Shown piece after piece: positions 24,634 to 32,192 of a DNA stretch of 32,199 bases; the first letter of the stretch is position 1; every line of letters starts with the position of its first letter. Location: the NCBI GenBank assembly GCA_023404345.1, contig JAEYCB010000071.1, forward strand, positions 1 to 32,199. The letters run 5' to 3'. The notes under the pieces were generated by a model that saw only the letters and a program-made list of their open reading frames with translations, was not told where the DNA came from and did no database searches. This stretch comes from Bacillota bacterium (GTDB lineage Bacteria > Bacillota > Clostridia > Christensenellales > Aristaeellaceae). The position numbers were made by a program, and so were the translations under genes.

Positions 24634-25641
24634 TCAACACGATTTTCTTACAATCAGCGTTGAGCGCAGGGTAACTGAAATGCCTGCAAGGCTGCGCAAA
24701 TCTTCTACAGCGCCCAATAAAAGCCTGATGGCGTTAAGCGCCATATCCCGACTTGGGTTTTCCACCGTGGTAAGCGGCGGATACAAAAAGCTGGAAAAAT
24801 AAATATTATCGTAGCCAATGACGCCCATATCCCGCGGAATCTTTACCTTTTTTTCCTTGAGGGCCTCCATTGCGCCCCAGGCCATAAAATCACTGCCCAC
24901 AAAGGCGGCTGCGGGCTTCGGTGCAGGATCATAGCCTTCCAGCACCTGCTTCATCAGCTCGTAACCGGACTCAAAGGTAAAATCTCCATGACGGATATCG
25001 CACTGTGCGGGAGAAACGCCATGACGGGCCAACGTATCCATAAAGCCGTTTACACGGGATTGGGCGTTGCTGACCAGACCCACGGGTCCCGCAAGACAGA
25101 TAAAACGTTCGTAGCCCTTTTCTACCAAGTAATCTGCCACGGACGCGGCGCCGCGATAGTTGTCGGCATAGATAAAAGCGACATTTCGATCGGTTTCCAC
25201 CGGCGGACGGTCCATAATTACCAAGGGAACTTCCACCATTTCAAACAGACGGGTTAGTTCCATTCGGGGCGCAATGCTGATGATGCCATCCACATGGGCA
25301 CTGAGCATGCTATCTACGTTTTGTTCCTCTGTTTTGGCTTCGCTATCCGAATCATAAAGCATGATCTGATAGCCTCTTTCGTTGGCCTCCTTCTGAATCG
25401 TCTTGACACTAGCAGAGAAAAAGGGGTTAACAATATCGGGCACATGGACGCCGATAGTGTAGGAACGGTTGGTCTTGAGGCTTCGGGCATAGAGATTGGG
25501 ACGATAGCCCAGTTGCTCGATTGCACGGTACACACGCTGTTCCAGTTCGGAGCTAACGTACTTCTTCTGGGTCAACACATTTGAAACAGTGGCAGTGGAC
25601 ACTCCGGCTGATTTGGCAATGTCCTTGATCGTAACAGTCAC
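24634..25641 (-). CDS. LacI-family transcriptional regulator
   Basis: A 335-residue repressor: an N-terminal LacI helix-turn-helix (about 4-30, TIKDIAKSAGVSTATVSNVL), a hinge helix (LGYRPNLYARSLKTN) and a periplasmic-binding-like sugar-sensing domain (about 60-330, IGVHVPDIVNPFFSASVKTI ... GVIGYDNIYFSSFLYPPLTTVENPS). It probably senses the sugar handled by the downstream rbs operon, which it precedes in the same orientation; it would be RbsR by context. The start is GTG with GGTGAG upstream. The gene has its own consensus promoter and a 26-bp palindrome in its leader, so autoregulation is likely. Confidence 0.93.
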   Translation of the reverse strand: MTVTIKDIAKSAGVSTATVSNVLTQKKYVSSELEQRVYRAIEQLGYRPNLYARSLKTNRSYTIGVHVPDIVNPFFSASVKTIQKEANERGYQIMLYDSDSEAKTEEQNVDSMLSAHVDGIISIAPRMELTRLFEMVEVPLVIMDRPPVETDRNVAFIYADNYRGAASVADYLVEKGYERFICLAGPVGLVSNAQSRVNGFMDTLARHGVSPAQCDIRHGDFTFESGYELMKQVLEGYDPAPKPAAAFVGSDFMAWGAMEALKEKKVKIPRDMGVIGYDNIYFSSFLYPPLTTVENPSRDMALNAIRLLLGAVEDLRSLAGISVTLRSTLIVRKSC

Positions 25642-25656
25642 GGAAGCTTCTCACCT

Positions 25657-25682
25657 TGTACAGTTAATCGAGTAACTGTACA
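25657..25682. promoter_or_regulatory. 26-bp palindromic operator candidate in the lacI leader
   Basis: Two perfect 10-base arms, TGTACAGTTA (25657-25666) and TAACTGTACA (25673-25682), flank a 6-base centre that contains TCGA. It starts just after the expected transcription start of the LacI-family gene and ends before its Shine-Dalgarno. LacI-family operators are symmetric about a central CG, which fits. It could instead act as an mRNA hairpin. Confidence 0.65.
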
Positions 25683-25683
25683 C

Positions 25684-25712
25684 ATTATAACATTCCGTTT
25701 TTTCACTGTCAA
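25684..25712 (-). promoter_or_regulatory. consensus promoter of the LacI-family gene
   Basis: Reading leftward, TTGACA (25707-25712) and TATAAT (25684-25689) separated by exactly 17 bases, a full consensus match. The palindrome at 25657-25682 directly follows it. Confidence 0.9.
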
Positions 25713-25730
25713 GGGCAAAGCCAAAGTTTA

Positions 25731-25772
25731 CAAATAAAAAGCATGTCCGAGAGGAAGCTTTCCCTGACATGC
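25731..25772 (-). terminator. intrinsic terminator of the NagD-like gene
   Basis: GCATGTC (25741-25747) pairs with GACATGC (25766-25772), with an inner GGAA/TTCC pairing. Reading leftward, the hairpin is followed by TTTTTATTTG. It lies 11 bases past the stop of the HAD phosphatase and insulates the lacI promoter from it. Confidence 0.88.
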
Positions 25773-25783
25773 AAATTTATATG

Positions 25784-26617
25784 TTACTTTTTCTTTGCTG
25801 GCGTGCTTTGTGGCACGATATCGCCTACACCCTTCAGCACATAGCGCGGCCTGTAAGGGAATTTCCGCATTTCATGCTCGGTGGTTACGCCGCTTAGCAC
25901 CAGAACGGTATCAATGCCGCTTTCCACACCTGCGACGATATCGGTATCCATGCGGTCGCCTATAATTGCACATTCCTCAGGAGATACGCCCAGCAGACTC
26001 AGGCCATGGCGCATCATGAGCGGATTGGGCTTGCCCAGGTAATAGGCCTGGCGTCCGGTTGCCAGCTCAATGGGGCTCATCAGTGCCTTGCAAGCCGGCA
26101 CGATGCCACCTTCTACGGGACCGGTCAGGTCAGGGTTCGTGCCGATCAGCTTGGCGCCGGCGCGTACCAGCTGGACTGCACTCTCGATTTTTTCAAAGCT
26201 GTAGGCATGCGTTTCGCCCATCACCACATAGTCGGGATTCACCTCGTTCATGGTAAAGCCCGCTTCGTACAAGGCCCCTACCAGGCCAGGCTCGCCGATG
26301 ACGTAGGCACTTCCACCGGGACATTGCTGCTTTAGGAAGGCAGCGGTACTCAACGCGCTTGTATAGAAATGCTTTTCATCTACCTCCAGACCCAGACGTT
26401 CCAGCTTCTGCTGCAATTCCCTGGGTGCGCGCTCGCTGGAATTGGTCAGAAACAGGAATTTTTTATTCTCCCGTTTCAAAAAATCAACGAATTCCCGAAC
26501 GCCGGGCAAAAGCAGATTGCCGTGATAGATCACGCCGTCCATATCGCAGATGAAGCCCTTCTTATTGCGAAGCGCCTCCAATGTATAAGCATGCTGCTCC
26601 AGGTTGGTAACAGTCAT
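25784..26617 (-). CDS. NagD-like HAD-family phosphatase
   Basis: A 277-residue HAD superfamily hydrolase of the NagD/UmpH (IIA, C2-capped) type, expected to remove phosphate from small metabolites such as nucleotides or sugar phosphates. Motif I is ICDMDGVIYHG (nucleophile and acid/base Asp near residues 25-27), motif II FLTNSS, motif III near GKPNP and motif IV IIGDRMDTDIVAG. The ATG at 26617 is chosen because GAGGTG lies seven bases upstream; an ATG at 26623 is too close to the same site. It has its own promoter and terminator. It sits beside the rbs regulon but need not belong to it; the substrate cannot be told. Confidence 0.93.
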   Translation of the reverse strand: MTVTNLEQHAYTLEALRNKKGFICDMDGVIYHGNLLLPGVREFVDFLKRENKKFLFLTNSSERAPRELQQKLERLGLEVDEKHFYTSALSTAAFLKQQCPGGSAYVIGEPGLVGALYEAGFTMNEVNPDYVVMGETHAYSFEKIESAVQLVRAGAKLIGTNPDLTGPVEGGIVPACKALMSPIELATGRQAYYLGKPNPLMMRHGLSLLGVSPEECAIIGDRMDTDIVAGVESGIDTVLVLSGVTTEHEMRKFPYRPRYVLKGVGDIVPQSTPAKKK

Positions 26618-26666
26618 GGACATTCACCTCATTTCTTGGTCTATTGGGGAAAACCTCCCCATACAT

Positions 26667-26694
26667 AGTATATCACGTTTCTGGAAAAGGGCAA
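26667..26694 (-). promoter_or_regulatory. promoter of the NagD-like gene
   Basis: Reading leftward, TTGCCC (26689-26694), 16 bases, TATACT (26667-26672). A short GGGGA/TCCCC inverted repeat (26646-26660) lies in the leader. Confidence 0.6.
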
Positions 26695-26794
26695 CCAGAC
26701 GCGATATGGTTTATTATTATTCCATATATAACATTTTTATGCCTGCTTTACAGTATCGCCATCTACAATACGATGTAAAACCTGTATACAAACC

Positions 26795-26824
26795 TTGACA
26801 CCTTTCCCTTTTACATGTTATGCT
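26795..26824 (+). promoter_or_regulatory. promoter of the XRE-cupin/acyl-CoA ligase group
   Basis: TTGACA (26795-26800), 18 bases, TATGCT (26819-26824), about 60 bases ahead of the start codon. The -35 is consensus and the -10 is fair. The leader also carries the inverted repeat CGGCG/CGCCG. Confidence 0.6.
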
Positions 26825-26886
26825 TCGTTCGTATATTCCTATTTATATTGAGGCGGCGTATTCTGCGCCGCGTGGAGGGGTCTGTC

Positions 26887-27465
26887 ATGACGGAAAATCG
26901 GGAACAATTGCGCCTGATTGCGCTTCGCATCCGTGATCTGCGCGACATCTCCGGCCTGAGTGCCCAGGAGGTCGCCAGCCGGGCCGGGATTGACGAGGAC
27001 GAATACCTGGCCTATGAAACGGGCGAGTGCGATTTTTCTTTTTCCCATCTATTCAACATCGCCGAAGTGTTGGGCGTTGATATCAGCGATCTTTTGACCG
27101 GTGAAAGCCCCAAGCTGCATGGCTATGTGCTTACCCGTCGTGGTCAGGGCCTTCAGTTTCACCGTCGCCAGCAGTACGAGTATCACCATCTGGCCTACAA
27201 CTTCCGAGACAAACTGGCCGAACCCTTTATGGTTACCGTCCGTGAGGATGCGCCCGGCACACAGAAACAGGCTCACAGCCATGAGGGCCAGGAGTTTGAT
27301 TTCGTGCTGGAAGGGACTTTGAAAATCGTGCTGGGAGGAAACGAGTTGTATTTGCAGCCCGGCGACAGCCTGTATTATGATTCCAGCCTGCCCCATGTAA
27401 TGTATGCCATGGAGGGGGATTGCCGCTTCATTGCGGTAGTAATCAAAGAGGGGGCGAAGGCGTGA
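26887..27465 (+). CDS. XRE-family regulator with cupin domain
   Basis: A 192-residue protein with an N-terminal helix-turn-helix of the XRE type (about 8-70, IALRIRDLRDISGLSAQEVASRAGI ... LFNIAEVLGVDISDLL) and a C-terminal cupin barrel (about 115-188). The cupin metal-binding pattern is visible: HSHEGQEFDFVLEG and PGDSLYYDSSLPHVMYA. Such fusions are usually small-molecule-responsive regulators. The start at 26887 has GGAGGGG at a good distance; a longer frame from 26815 would begin upstream of the promoter's expected transcript start. It overlaps the ligase gene by one base. Pairing of this regulator type with an AMP-dependent ligase recurs in several bacterial groups, so it probably controls the ligase; that is an inference. 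Confidence 0.92.
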   Translation: MTENREQLRLIALRIRDLRDISGLSAQEVASRAGIDEDEYLAYETGECDFSFSHLFNIAEVLGVDISDLLTGESPKLHGYVLTRRGQGLQFHRRQQYEYHHLAYNFRDKLAEPFMVTVREDAPGTQKQAHSHEGQEFDFVLEGTLKIVLGGNELYLQPGDSLYYDSSLPHVMYAMEGDCRFIAVVIKEGAKA

Positions 27466-29138
27466 TGAAACCGCTGTGCTATAACTACCTTAATTGCCCC
27501 ACCACCTTTTCCACCTACGATGATTTCAACAAGAAATTCCGCATCACCCGACCGGAAAGCTTTAACTTTGCCTATGACGTGGCCGACCGCATCGCTCAGG
27601 AAGAGCCGGACCGACTGGCTGTGCTATGGACGGATGAAACCGGCGCCTGCATCCGTTATACCTTTGGACAGCTGAAGGAAGAAAGTGACCGCGCGGCCAA
27701 CCTGTTCAAATCCATGGGCATCCGCAAGGGTGACAAAGTGATGCTGATTCTCAGGCGCCATCTGGAATTCTGGCCTATTTTGATGGCCCTGCACAAGCTG
27801 GGCGCCGTGGGCGTTCCCGCTACCCACCTGCTTACCGAAAAGGATGTTCTCTATCGTGTGGACGCGGCCCGCATCCAGATGATCGTCATTTCTCACAAGG
27901 ATGAGGGTGTGCTGAAAAGTGCGGAAGTCGCCATGCAGAAGTGCGAAAGCCTCAAGCATGTGATGATTCTGCGCGGACAGCGTGAAGGTTTCCACAGCTA
28001 TGAGCAGGAAATGCCCCTGCAAAGCCCCGTATGGGACAAGCCTACGGGCGACGCCTATCCTCATAACCACGATCTTTTGCTGCTCTACTTCACCAGCGGT
28101 ACCACCGGCATGCCCAAGATGGTCACGCACGACCATTTCTATCCGCTTGGGCACATCGTAACCAGCCTGTACTGGCAGCAATGCGAGGACGGCGGCCTGC
28201 ACTTCACCATTTCGGAAACCGGATGGGCCAAAAGCGTGTGGGGCAAGCTCTACGGCCAGTGGCTCACCGGCAGTGCGGTGTTTGTGTATGACTTTGAGCG
28301 CTTCATCGCCCGCGATATCCTTAAGCAGATGAGCACCTACGGCGTAACTACCTTCTGCGCGCCGCCCACCATGTACCGCTACATGCTGCAAGAAAATTTC
28401 GCCGGCTATGACCTCAGCCACCTGCATCACTGCGCAGTGGCGGGCGAACCGCTCAACCCCGACATGGCTGCCGAATGGCTTAAGCGTACAGGCATTCCGC
28501 TTTTGGAGGCCTTCGGCCAGACAGAGCTGGTAGTCACGCTGGCAACCTTCCCCTTCATGAAGGTATGTCCTGGCAGCATGGGCAAGCCAAGCCCCATTTT
28601 TGATGTGGACCTGGTGGACGATCAGGGTAACTCCTGCCCGCCGGGTGTGACGGGCGAGATTGTCATCCATACCGACGATGACGCGCTGCCCATCGGCATG
28701 TTCTCCGGCTACTACGAGGACCCGGAGCTGACCAAGACCGTCTGGGACAACGGCCTGTACCACACCGGCGACGTAGCCTGGCGCGATGAATGGGGCTACT
28801 ACTGGTACGTGGGCCGTGCCGACGATGTAATCAAGTCCAGCGGCTACCGCATCGGGCCCTTCGAGGTGGAAAGCGCGCTGCTGGAGCACCCCGCCGTGCT
28901 GGAAACCGCCATTACCGCCGCTCCCGACGAACTGCGCGGCCAGGTGGTGAAGGCCACCATCGTGCTCAAACCCGGCTGGGAAGCCGGTGACGCACTCAAA
29001 AAGGAACTGCAGGAGCACGTCAAGCGCACGACCGCGCCCTACAAGTATCCCCGCATCATCGAATTTGTCAGTGAGCTGCCCAAGACCATCTCCGGCAAAA
29101 TCCGCCGCGTGGAACTGCGGCAGAAGGACCAACGCTAA
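27465..29138 (+). CDS. AMP-dependent acyl-CoA synthetase/ligase
   Basis: A 557-residue ANL-superfamily enzyme that activates a carboxylic acid with ATP and joins it to CoA. The P-loop-like motif YFTSGTTGMPKM lies at 208-219. GQTE lies mid-protein, YHTGDVAWRDEWGYYWYVGRADDVIKSSGYRIGPFEVE forms the hinge and C-terminal entry, and KTISGKIRR near the end includes the catalytic Lys (about K545). The overall pattern is that of acetyl-/medium-chain or aryl acyl-CoA ligases, and the acid is not known. The start overlaps the regulator's stop by one base (TGATG); an in-frame ATG at 27420 lies inside the regulator and adds nonsense-like sequence. Two L,D-transpeptidase genes follow 31 bases later. Confidence 0.93.
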   Translation: MKPLCYNYLNCPTTFSTYDDFNKKFRITRPESFNFAYDVADRIAQEEPDRLAVLWTDETGACIRYTFGQLKEESDRAANLFKSMGIRKGDKVMLILRRHLEFWPILMALHKLGAVGVPATHLLTEKDVLYRVDAARIQMIVISHKDEGVLKSAEVAMQKCESLKHVMILRGQREGFHSYEQEMPLQSPVWDKPTGDAYPHNHDLLLLYFTSGTTGMPKMVTHDHFYPLGHIVTSLYWQQCEDGGLHFTISETGWAKSVWGKLYGQWLTGSAVFVYDFERFIARDILKQMSTYGVTTFCAPPTMYRYMLQENFAGYDLSHLHHCAVAGEPLNPDMAAEWLKRTGIPLLEAFGQTELVVTLATFPFMKVCPGSMGKPSPIFDVDLVDDQGNSCPPGVTGEIVIHTDDDALPIGMFSGYYEDPELTKTVWDNGLYHTGDVAWRDEWGYYWYVGRADDVIKSSGYRIGPFEVESALLEHPAVLETAITAAPDELRGQVVKATIVLKPGWEAGDALKKELQEHVKRTTAPYKYPRIIEFVSELPKTISGKIRRVELRQKDQR

Positions 29139-29169
29139 ACAAATCTGTACGAAGGAGGAGTCTCCCCCG

Positions 29170-30639
29170 ATGCTGCGAATGCTGAAGCGATGCACCGCGC
29201 TCATGCTTTTGAGCGCCCTCATGCTGGGCTGCCTGCCCCGCGCCTCGGCCAAAACCGTAGAAGAATGGCTGGAGGGCTTTGAGACGGGCGAAACGTGGTT
29301 CGGGGAGGACTTCGCCTACGACATCACTGACGAGGAAGCCTGCTGGGAGCTATTACAACGGCCCATCACTGTGCTGGACGCAGGGCAGCGCGAGGAGATC
29401 TATCCCCGCGTGACCCCCGGCGGCGAAAAGGTGAATGATGACAAACTGGGCGGCTTTATCAACGGCGCATCTGCTGCGGTGCATGTGCTGGGTGAGGACG
29501 AAGACGGCTGGACGCTCATCGAGGGGCTGGATTATTACAACCGCGTTATACGCGGCTATGTGAAAACCAGCCTGCTCAAAACCGTTACACCAAACGACAA
29601 GTATGGTGTAATCATCGACAAGCTGACCCAACAGCTCTATGTGTTTATTGATGGAAAGCTCTGGTCCAGCTGCGCGGTATCTACCGGCCTGCCCAACGAT
29701 GAACAGCCCTATAATGAAACCGCTGCCGGAGAATACCTGATCGTCAGCTGGGTAGGTGACTTCGACAGTGAGGGCATGATCTGCGGTATGGCCCTGCGCT
29801 TTAACGGCGGCGACATGATCCATGAAGTGCCACACGTGCTCAATGCCGACGGCACCAAAAGCTATAGCCGGTGGGAGGCCCTTCTGGGACAGCGGGCCAG
29901 TCACGGTTGTGTGCGTACCCAGCGCCGTGCCAATGAAGATGGTTTGAACGCCCAATGGCTATGGGACAACCTCAAGCGCAACACCAAGGTGCTCGTCTGG
30001 GATGACAAGGGCCGCAAGATGCCTTACCCCGACGATAATCTGGAGCTGTTTTATAACCCGGAGGGCGGGCAGTATTATCATTCCGACGCCTACTGTTCCA
30101 GCGTACGCGACAAGTATCTTCCCATGACTGGCTTTACCTATGCCGAACTGGAGAGCGGCGTTTATAAGGAGCTTGAGCCCTGCCTGACCTGTCAGCCTCC
30201 GCGTGCCAAGTCCGAAATTGCAAAGGAGAATCTGGAACGCGGTGCCATTACCGAGGAGGAATACCTGGCGGCGCTCACGCCCATTCCATACCCGGATGAC
30301 ACCCTGGAAATCTACTACAATCCCGACGGCGGGCAATACTACCATTCCACAGCCAACTGTTCCAGCGTCAAGGAACGCTTCCTGCCGCTAACGGGCTTTG
30401 CCTTTGGCGAACTTGACACCGGCTCATTTGCCAAGCTCACCCCTTGTCCCTATTGTAACCCTGTGAAGCGAAAGGCGGAAATTGACGAAGAAAATCGCGC
30501 CATGGGGCTTACTGTCACGCCCCAAACTGTATCGCAACAGGCATCTGCTTCCGAGGAGGAAGAGGAAACACAGGCCGTTCCCGCCATGGCGGATACAGAT
30601 GATACGGAAGTACATATCCAGATTAAGGATGAGCCATAA
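29170..30639 (+). CDS. secreted L,D-transpeptidase with two His/Cys3 repeats
   Basis: A 489-residue exported enzyme of the YkuD family that would crosslink peptidoglycan or attach wall proteins. The signal peptide covers about 1-27 (a Cys at 21 in LMLGC gives a poor lipobox; ASA at 25-27 is a signal peptidase I site). An SH3-like region (about 64-138) precedes the YkuD domain (about 143-278), which has H218 and the catalytic motif SHGCVR (H245, C247). The tail holds two copies of a roughly 58-residue module (286-343 and 373-431) with PDD, YYNP-GG-YYH, four conserved positions (H304, C309, C338, C341; H392, C397, C426, C429) and TGF. It resembles a zinc-binding fold but this is not proved. The ATG has AAGGAGGAG upstream. 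It is paralogous to the next gene. Confidence 0.92.
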   Translation: MLRMLKRCTALMLLSALMLGCLPRASAKTVEEWLEGFETGETWFGEDFAYDITDEEACWELLQRPITVLDAGQREEIYPRVTPGGEKVNDDKLGGFINGASAAVHVLGEDEDGWTLIEGLDYYNRVIRGYVKTSLLKTVTPNDKYGVIIDKLTQQLYVFIDGKLWSSCAVSTGLPNDEQPYNETAAGEYLIVSWVGDFDSEGMICGMALRFNGGDMIHEVPHVLNADGTKSYSRWEALLGQRASHGCVRTQRRANEDGLNAQWLWDNLKRNTKVLVWDDKGRKMPYPDDNLELFYNPEGGQYYHSDAYCSSVRDKYLPMTGFTYAELESGVYKELEPCLTCQPPRAKSEIAKENLERGAITEEEYLAALTPIPYPDDTLEIYYNPDGGQYYHSTANCSSVKERFLPLTGFAFGELDTGSFAKLTPCPYCNPVKRKAEIDEENRAMGLTVTPQTVSQQASASEEEEETQAVPAMADTDDTEVHIQIKDEP

Positions 30640-30657
30640 TGGCCGAAAGGGAGTACC

Positions 30658-31878
30658 ATGATGAAACACAGGCGTCTTATGGCGGCGCTTCTGGCCGTAT
30701 TGACGGCCCTGATGCCGTTTGCTGCCCTGACTGCCGGAGAAAAGAATGTGGATAATCTGCCCATTGGGAATCTGGAAGGATTTGAAAGCAGCAGCACCTG
30801 GTTCGGCGAGGACTTCGCATACGACATTACGGATGAGGAAGCCTGCTGGGAGCTGCTGCAACGGCCCATTACCGTGCTGGATGTGAGCGAAAAGGAAGTC
30901 GTTTATCCCCGTGTATCGCCTGACGGCGAAAAAGTGGTCAACGAGTGGATGGGCGGCAGCATCAACGGCTCGCTGGCTGCCGTACATGTGCTGGGCGAGG
31001 ATGAGGACGGCTGGTCGCTCATCGAGGGCATGGATTACTATGACCGCATCCTCCGGGGTTATGTCAAAACCAGCCTGCTTAAAACTGTTACCCCCAACAA
31101 CAAGTACGGCATTATCATTGACAAGCTGACGCAGCGCCTGTATATGTTCATTGATGGAAAGCTCTGGTCCAGCTGCTCAGTATCCACAGGCCTGCCCAAC
31201 AAAGACCAACCCTACAACGAGACCGCAGCAGGCGAATACCTGATCGGCAGCTGGGTGGGCGGTTTTGACAGCGAGGGCATGTATTGTGAAATGGGCATTC
31301 GCTTCAATGGTGGCGATCTTTTGCATCAGGTACCCTACGTGGAGTTTGCCGACGGTACCAAGGATTTCAGCAAATATGGTTCCCAGCTTGGCCGGAAGGC
31401 CAGCCACGGCTGTGTGCGCGTAGCCCGCACCGCCAATGACGAGGGGCTGTGCATCAGCTGGTTATGGGAAAACCTGAAAAAGAATACCAAAGTGATCGTA
31501 TGGGATGATGATGGGCGCACCCTGCCTTATCCTGACGATGATTTGGAAATCTACTACAATCCCGATGGTGGCACCAGCTACCATGCCACCGCCACCTGTC
31601 GTTCTGTGCGGGACAAGTACCTGCCCCTGACCGCTTTTACCTATGGAGAACTGGATAGTGGTAAATACGCCAGCCTGACTGGATGTACCAACTGTATCCC
31701 GGTCAAACGCCGCGCTGAGATTGACGAGATCAATCAGGAGCGCATTGAACTTGGCGAGCTGCTCAAAAACCCCGTCTATACGGGTGGTGCTACCACAGGT
31801 GGTGGCGCGCAGGCCAGTGCCGGTGCATCGGAAGATAGCTCGGAGACATCCGACGGTGTGACGATCACCATTCGGTAA
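30658..31878 (+). CDS. secreted L,D-transpeptidase with one His/Cys3 repeat
   Basis: A 406-residue paralogue of the preceding protein, 18 bases after it and in the same order: signal peptide (about 1-27), SH3-like region (68-142), YkuD domain (about 148-282) with SHGCVR (H250, C252), then a single copy of the His/Cys3 module (291-348; H309, C314, C343, C346) and a Ser/Gly-rich tail. Long stretches are almost identical to the first protein (for example WFGEDFAYDITDEEACWELL), so duplication is clear, and the extra repeat was gained in the first or lost here. The start has AAGGGAG upstream; the ATG three bases later is equally possible. A strong terminator follows the stop. Confidence 0.93.
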   Translation: MMKHRRLMAALLAVLTALMPFAALTAGEKNVDNLPIGNLEGFESSSTWFGEDFAYDITDEEACWELLQRPITVLDVSEKEVVYPRVSPDGEKVVNEWMGGSINGSLAAVHVLGEDEDGWSLIEGMDYYDRILRGYVKTSLLKTVTPNNKYGIIIDKLTQRLYMFIDGKLWSSCSVSTGLPNKDQPYNETAAGEYLIGSWVGGFDSEGMYCEMGIRFNGGDLLHQVPYVEFADGTKDFSKYGSQLGRKASHGCVRVARTANDEGLCISWLWENLKKNTKVIVWDDDGRTLPYPDDDLEIYYNPDGGTSYHATATCRSVRDKYLPLTAFTYGELDSGKYASLTGCTNCIPVKRRAEIDEINQERIELGELLKNPVYTGGATTGGGAQASAGASEDSSETSDGVTITIR

Positions 31879-31884
31879 TATGGT

Positions 31885-31923
31885 AAATCGCCCCGCGTCC
31901 TTTCCGGACGTAGGGCGATTTTA
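31885..31923 (+). terminator. intrinsic terminator after the transpeptidase pair
   Basis: A stem of AAATCGCCC paired with GGGCGATTT, plus GTCC/GGAC inside, ends in ATTTTA. It lies 7 bases past the stop. The A-rich left side could also serve the minus-strand remnant that ends at 31924. Confidence 0.85.
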
Positions 31924-32038
31924 TCACGGATTTTCCTGCGCCAGCATCCATTCGATGAACAGGCCGTAACCCATAGTGGGATCATTGACGAACACATACG
32001 TCCATCCATGATACCTAACAGATAGGTACCCTCTAAAA
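31924..32038 (-). pseudogene. C-terminal remnant of a protein-coding gene
   Basis: A minus-strand reading frame ending in TGA at 31924-31926 encodes about 37 residues that look like the end of a real protein (GWTYVFVNDPTMGYG, then LFIEWMLAQ). Upstream of about 32038 the frame runs into the palindrome cluster, where the predicted residues no longer look protein-like. I do not recognise the protein. It may be the tail of a gene cut off by insertion of the palindromic sequence, or the end of a gene that starts outside the window. Confidence 0.5.
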
Positions 32039-32039
32039 G

Positions 32040-32071
32040 CAGACCGTTGGCAGTTTCCTGCCAACGGTCTG
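32040..32071. repeat. palindrome P1
   Basis: Two perfect 14-base arms, CAGACCGTTGGCAG (32040-32053) and its complement (32058-32071), with loop TTTC. No T-run follows on either strand, so it does not look like a terminator alone. Confidence 0.75.
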
Positions 32072-32085
32072 TGCAGCGTGTCGAA

Positions 32086-32108
32086 AAAGGCCGCCGCAGG
32101 CGGCCTTT
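32086..32108. repeat. palindrome P2
   Basis: AAAGGCCGCC (32086-32095) and GGCGGCCTTT (32099-32108) around GCA. On the minus strand it is followed by TTTTT-type sequence (TTTTTCG), so it may terminate leftward transcription. Confidence 0.75.
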
Positions 32109-32118
32109 CAGCCAGTCA

Positions 32119-32154
32119 AAGAAGCCACTTTGCTTCGGCACAAAGTGGCTTCTT
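32119..32154. repeat. palindrome P3
   Basis: A 14-base perfect stem, AAGAAGCCACTTTG (32119-32132) and CAAAGTGGCTTCTT (32141-32154), with an 8-base loop (CTTCGGCA). It is the third palindrome within 115 bases. Confidence 0.75.
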
Positions 32155-32168
32155 GTAGTAGGTGAAGG

Positions 32169-32192
32169 TAGAAAAGCAGAAAAGCAGAAAAG
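32169..32192. repeat. short tandem repeat AGAAAAGC
   Basis: AGAAAAGC occurs twice in direct succession and is followed by a third copy that differs in its last base (AGAAAAGG), near the right edge of the window. It may continue outside the window or mark a repeat-rich junction. Confidence 0.5.

Noticed and set aside
28987..29169. An upstream extension of the first L,D-transpeptidase reading frame into the ligase gene
   Set aside because: The start at 29170 has a strong Shine-Dalgarno and begins a signal peptide; the extension is Arg-rich nonsense overlapping the ligase.
27624..29252. A minus-strand open frame of 542 codons opposite the acyl-CoA ligase
   Set aside because: Antisense shadow; the ligase on the other strand has all family motifs.
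31776..32141. A minus-strand frame of 121 codons over the right-end palindromes
   Set aside because: It runs through three palindromes, the terminator and the end of the second transpeptidase gene; only a different frame at 31924-32038 looks protein-like.
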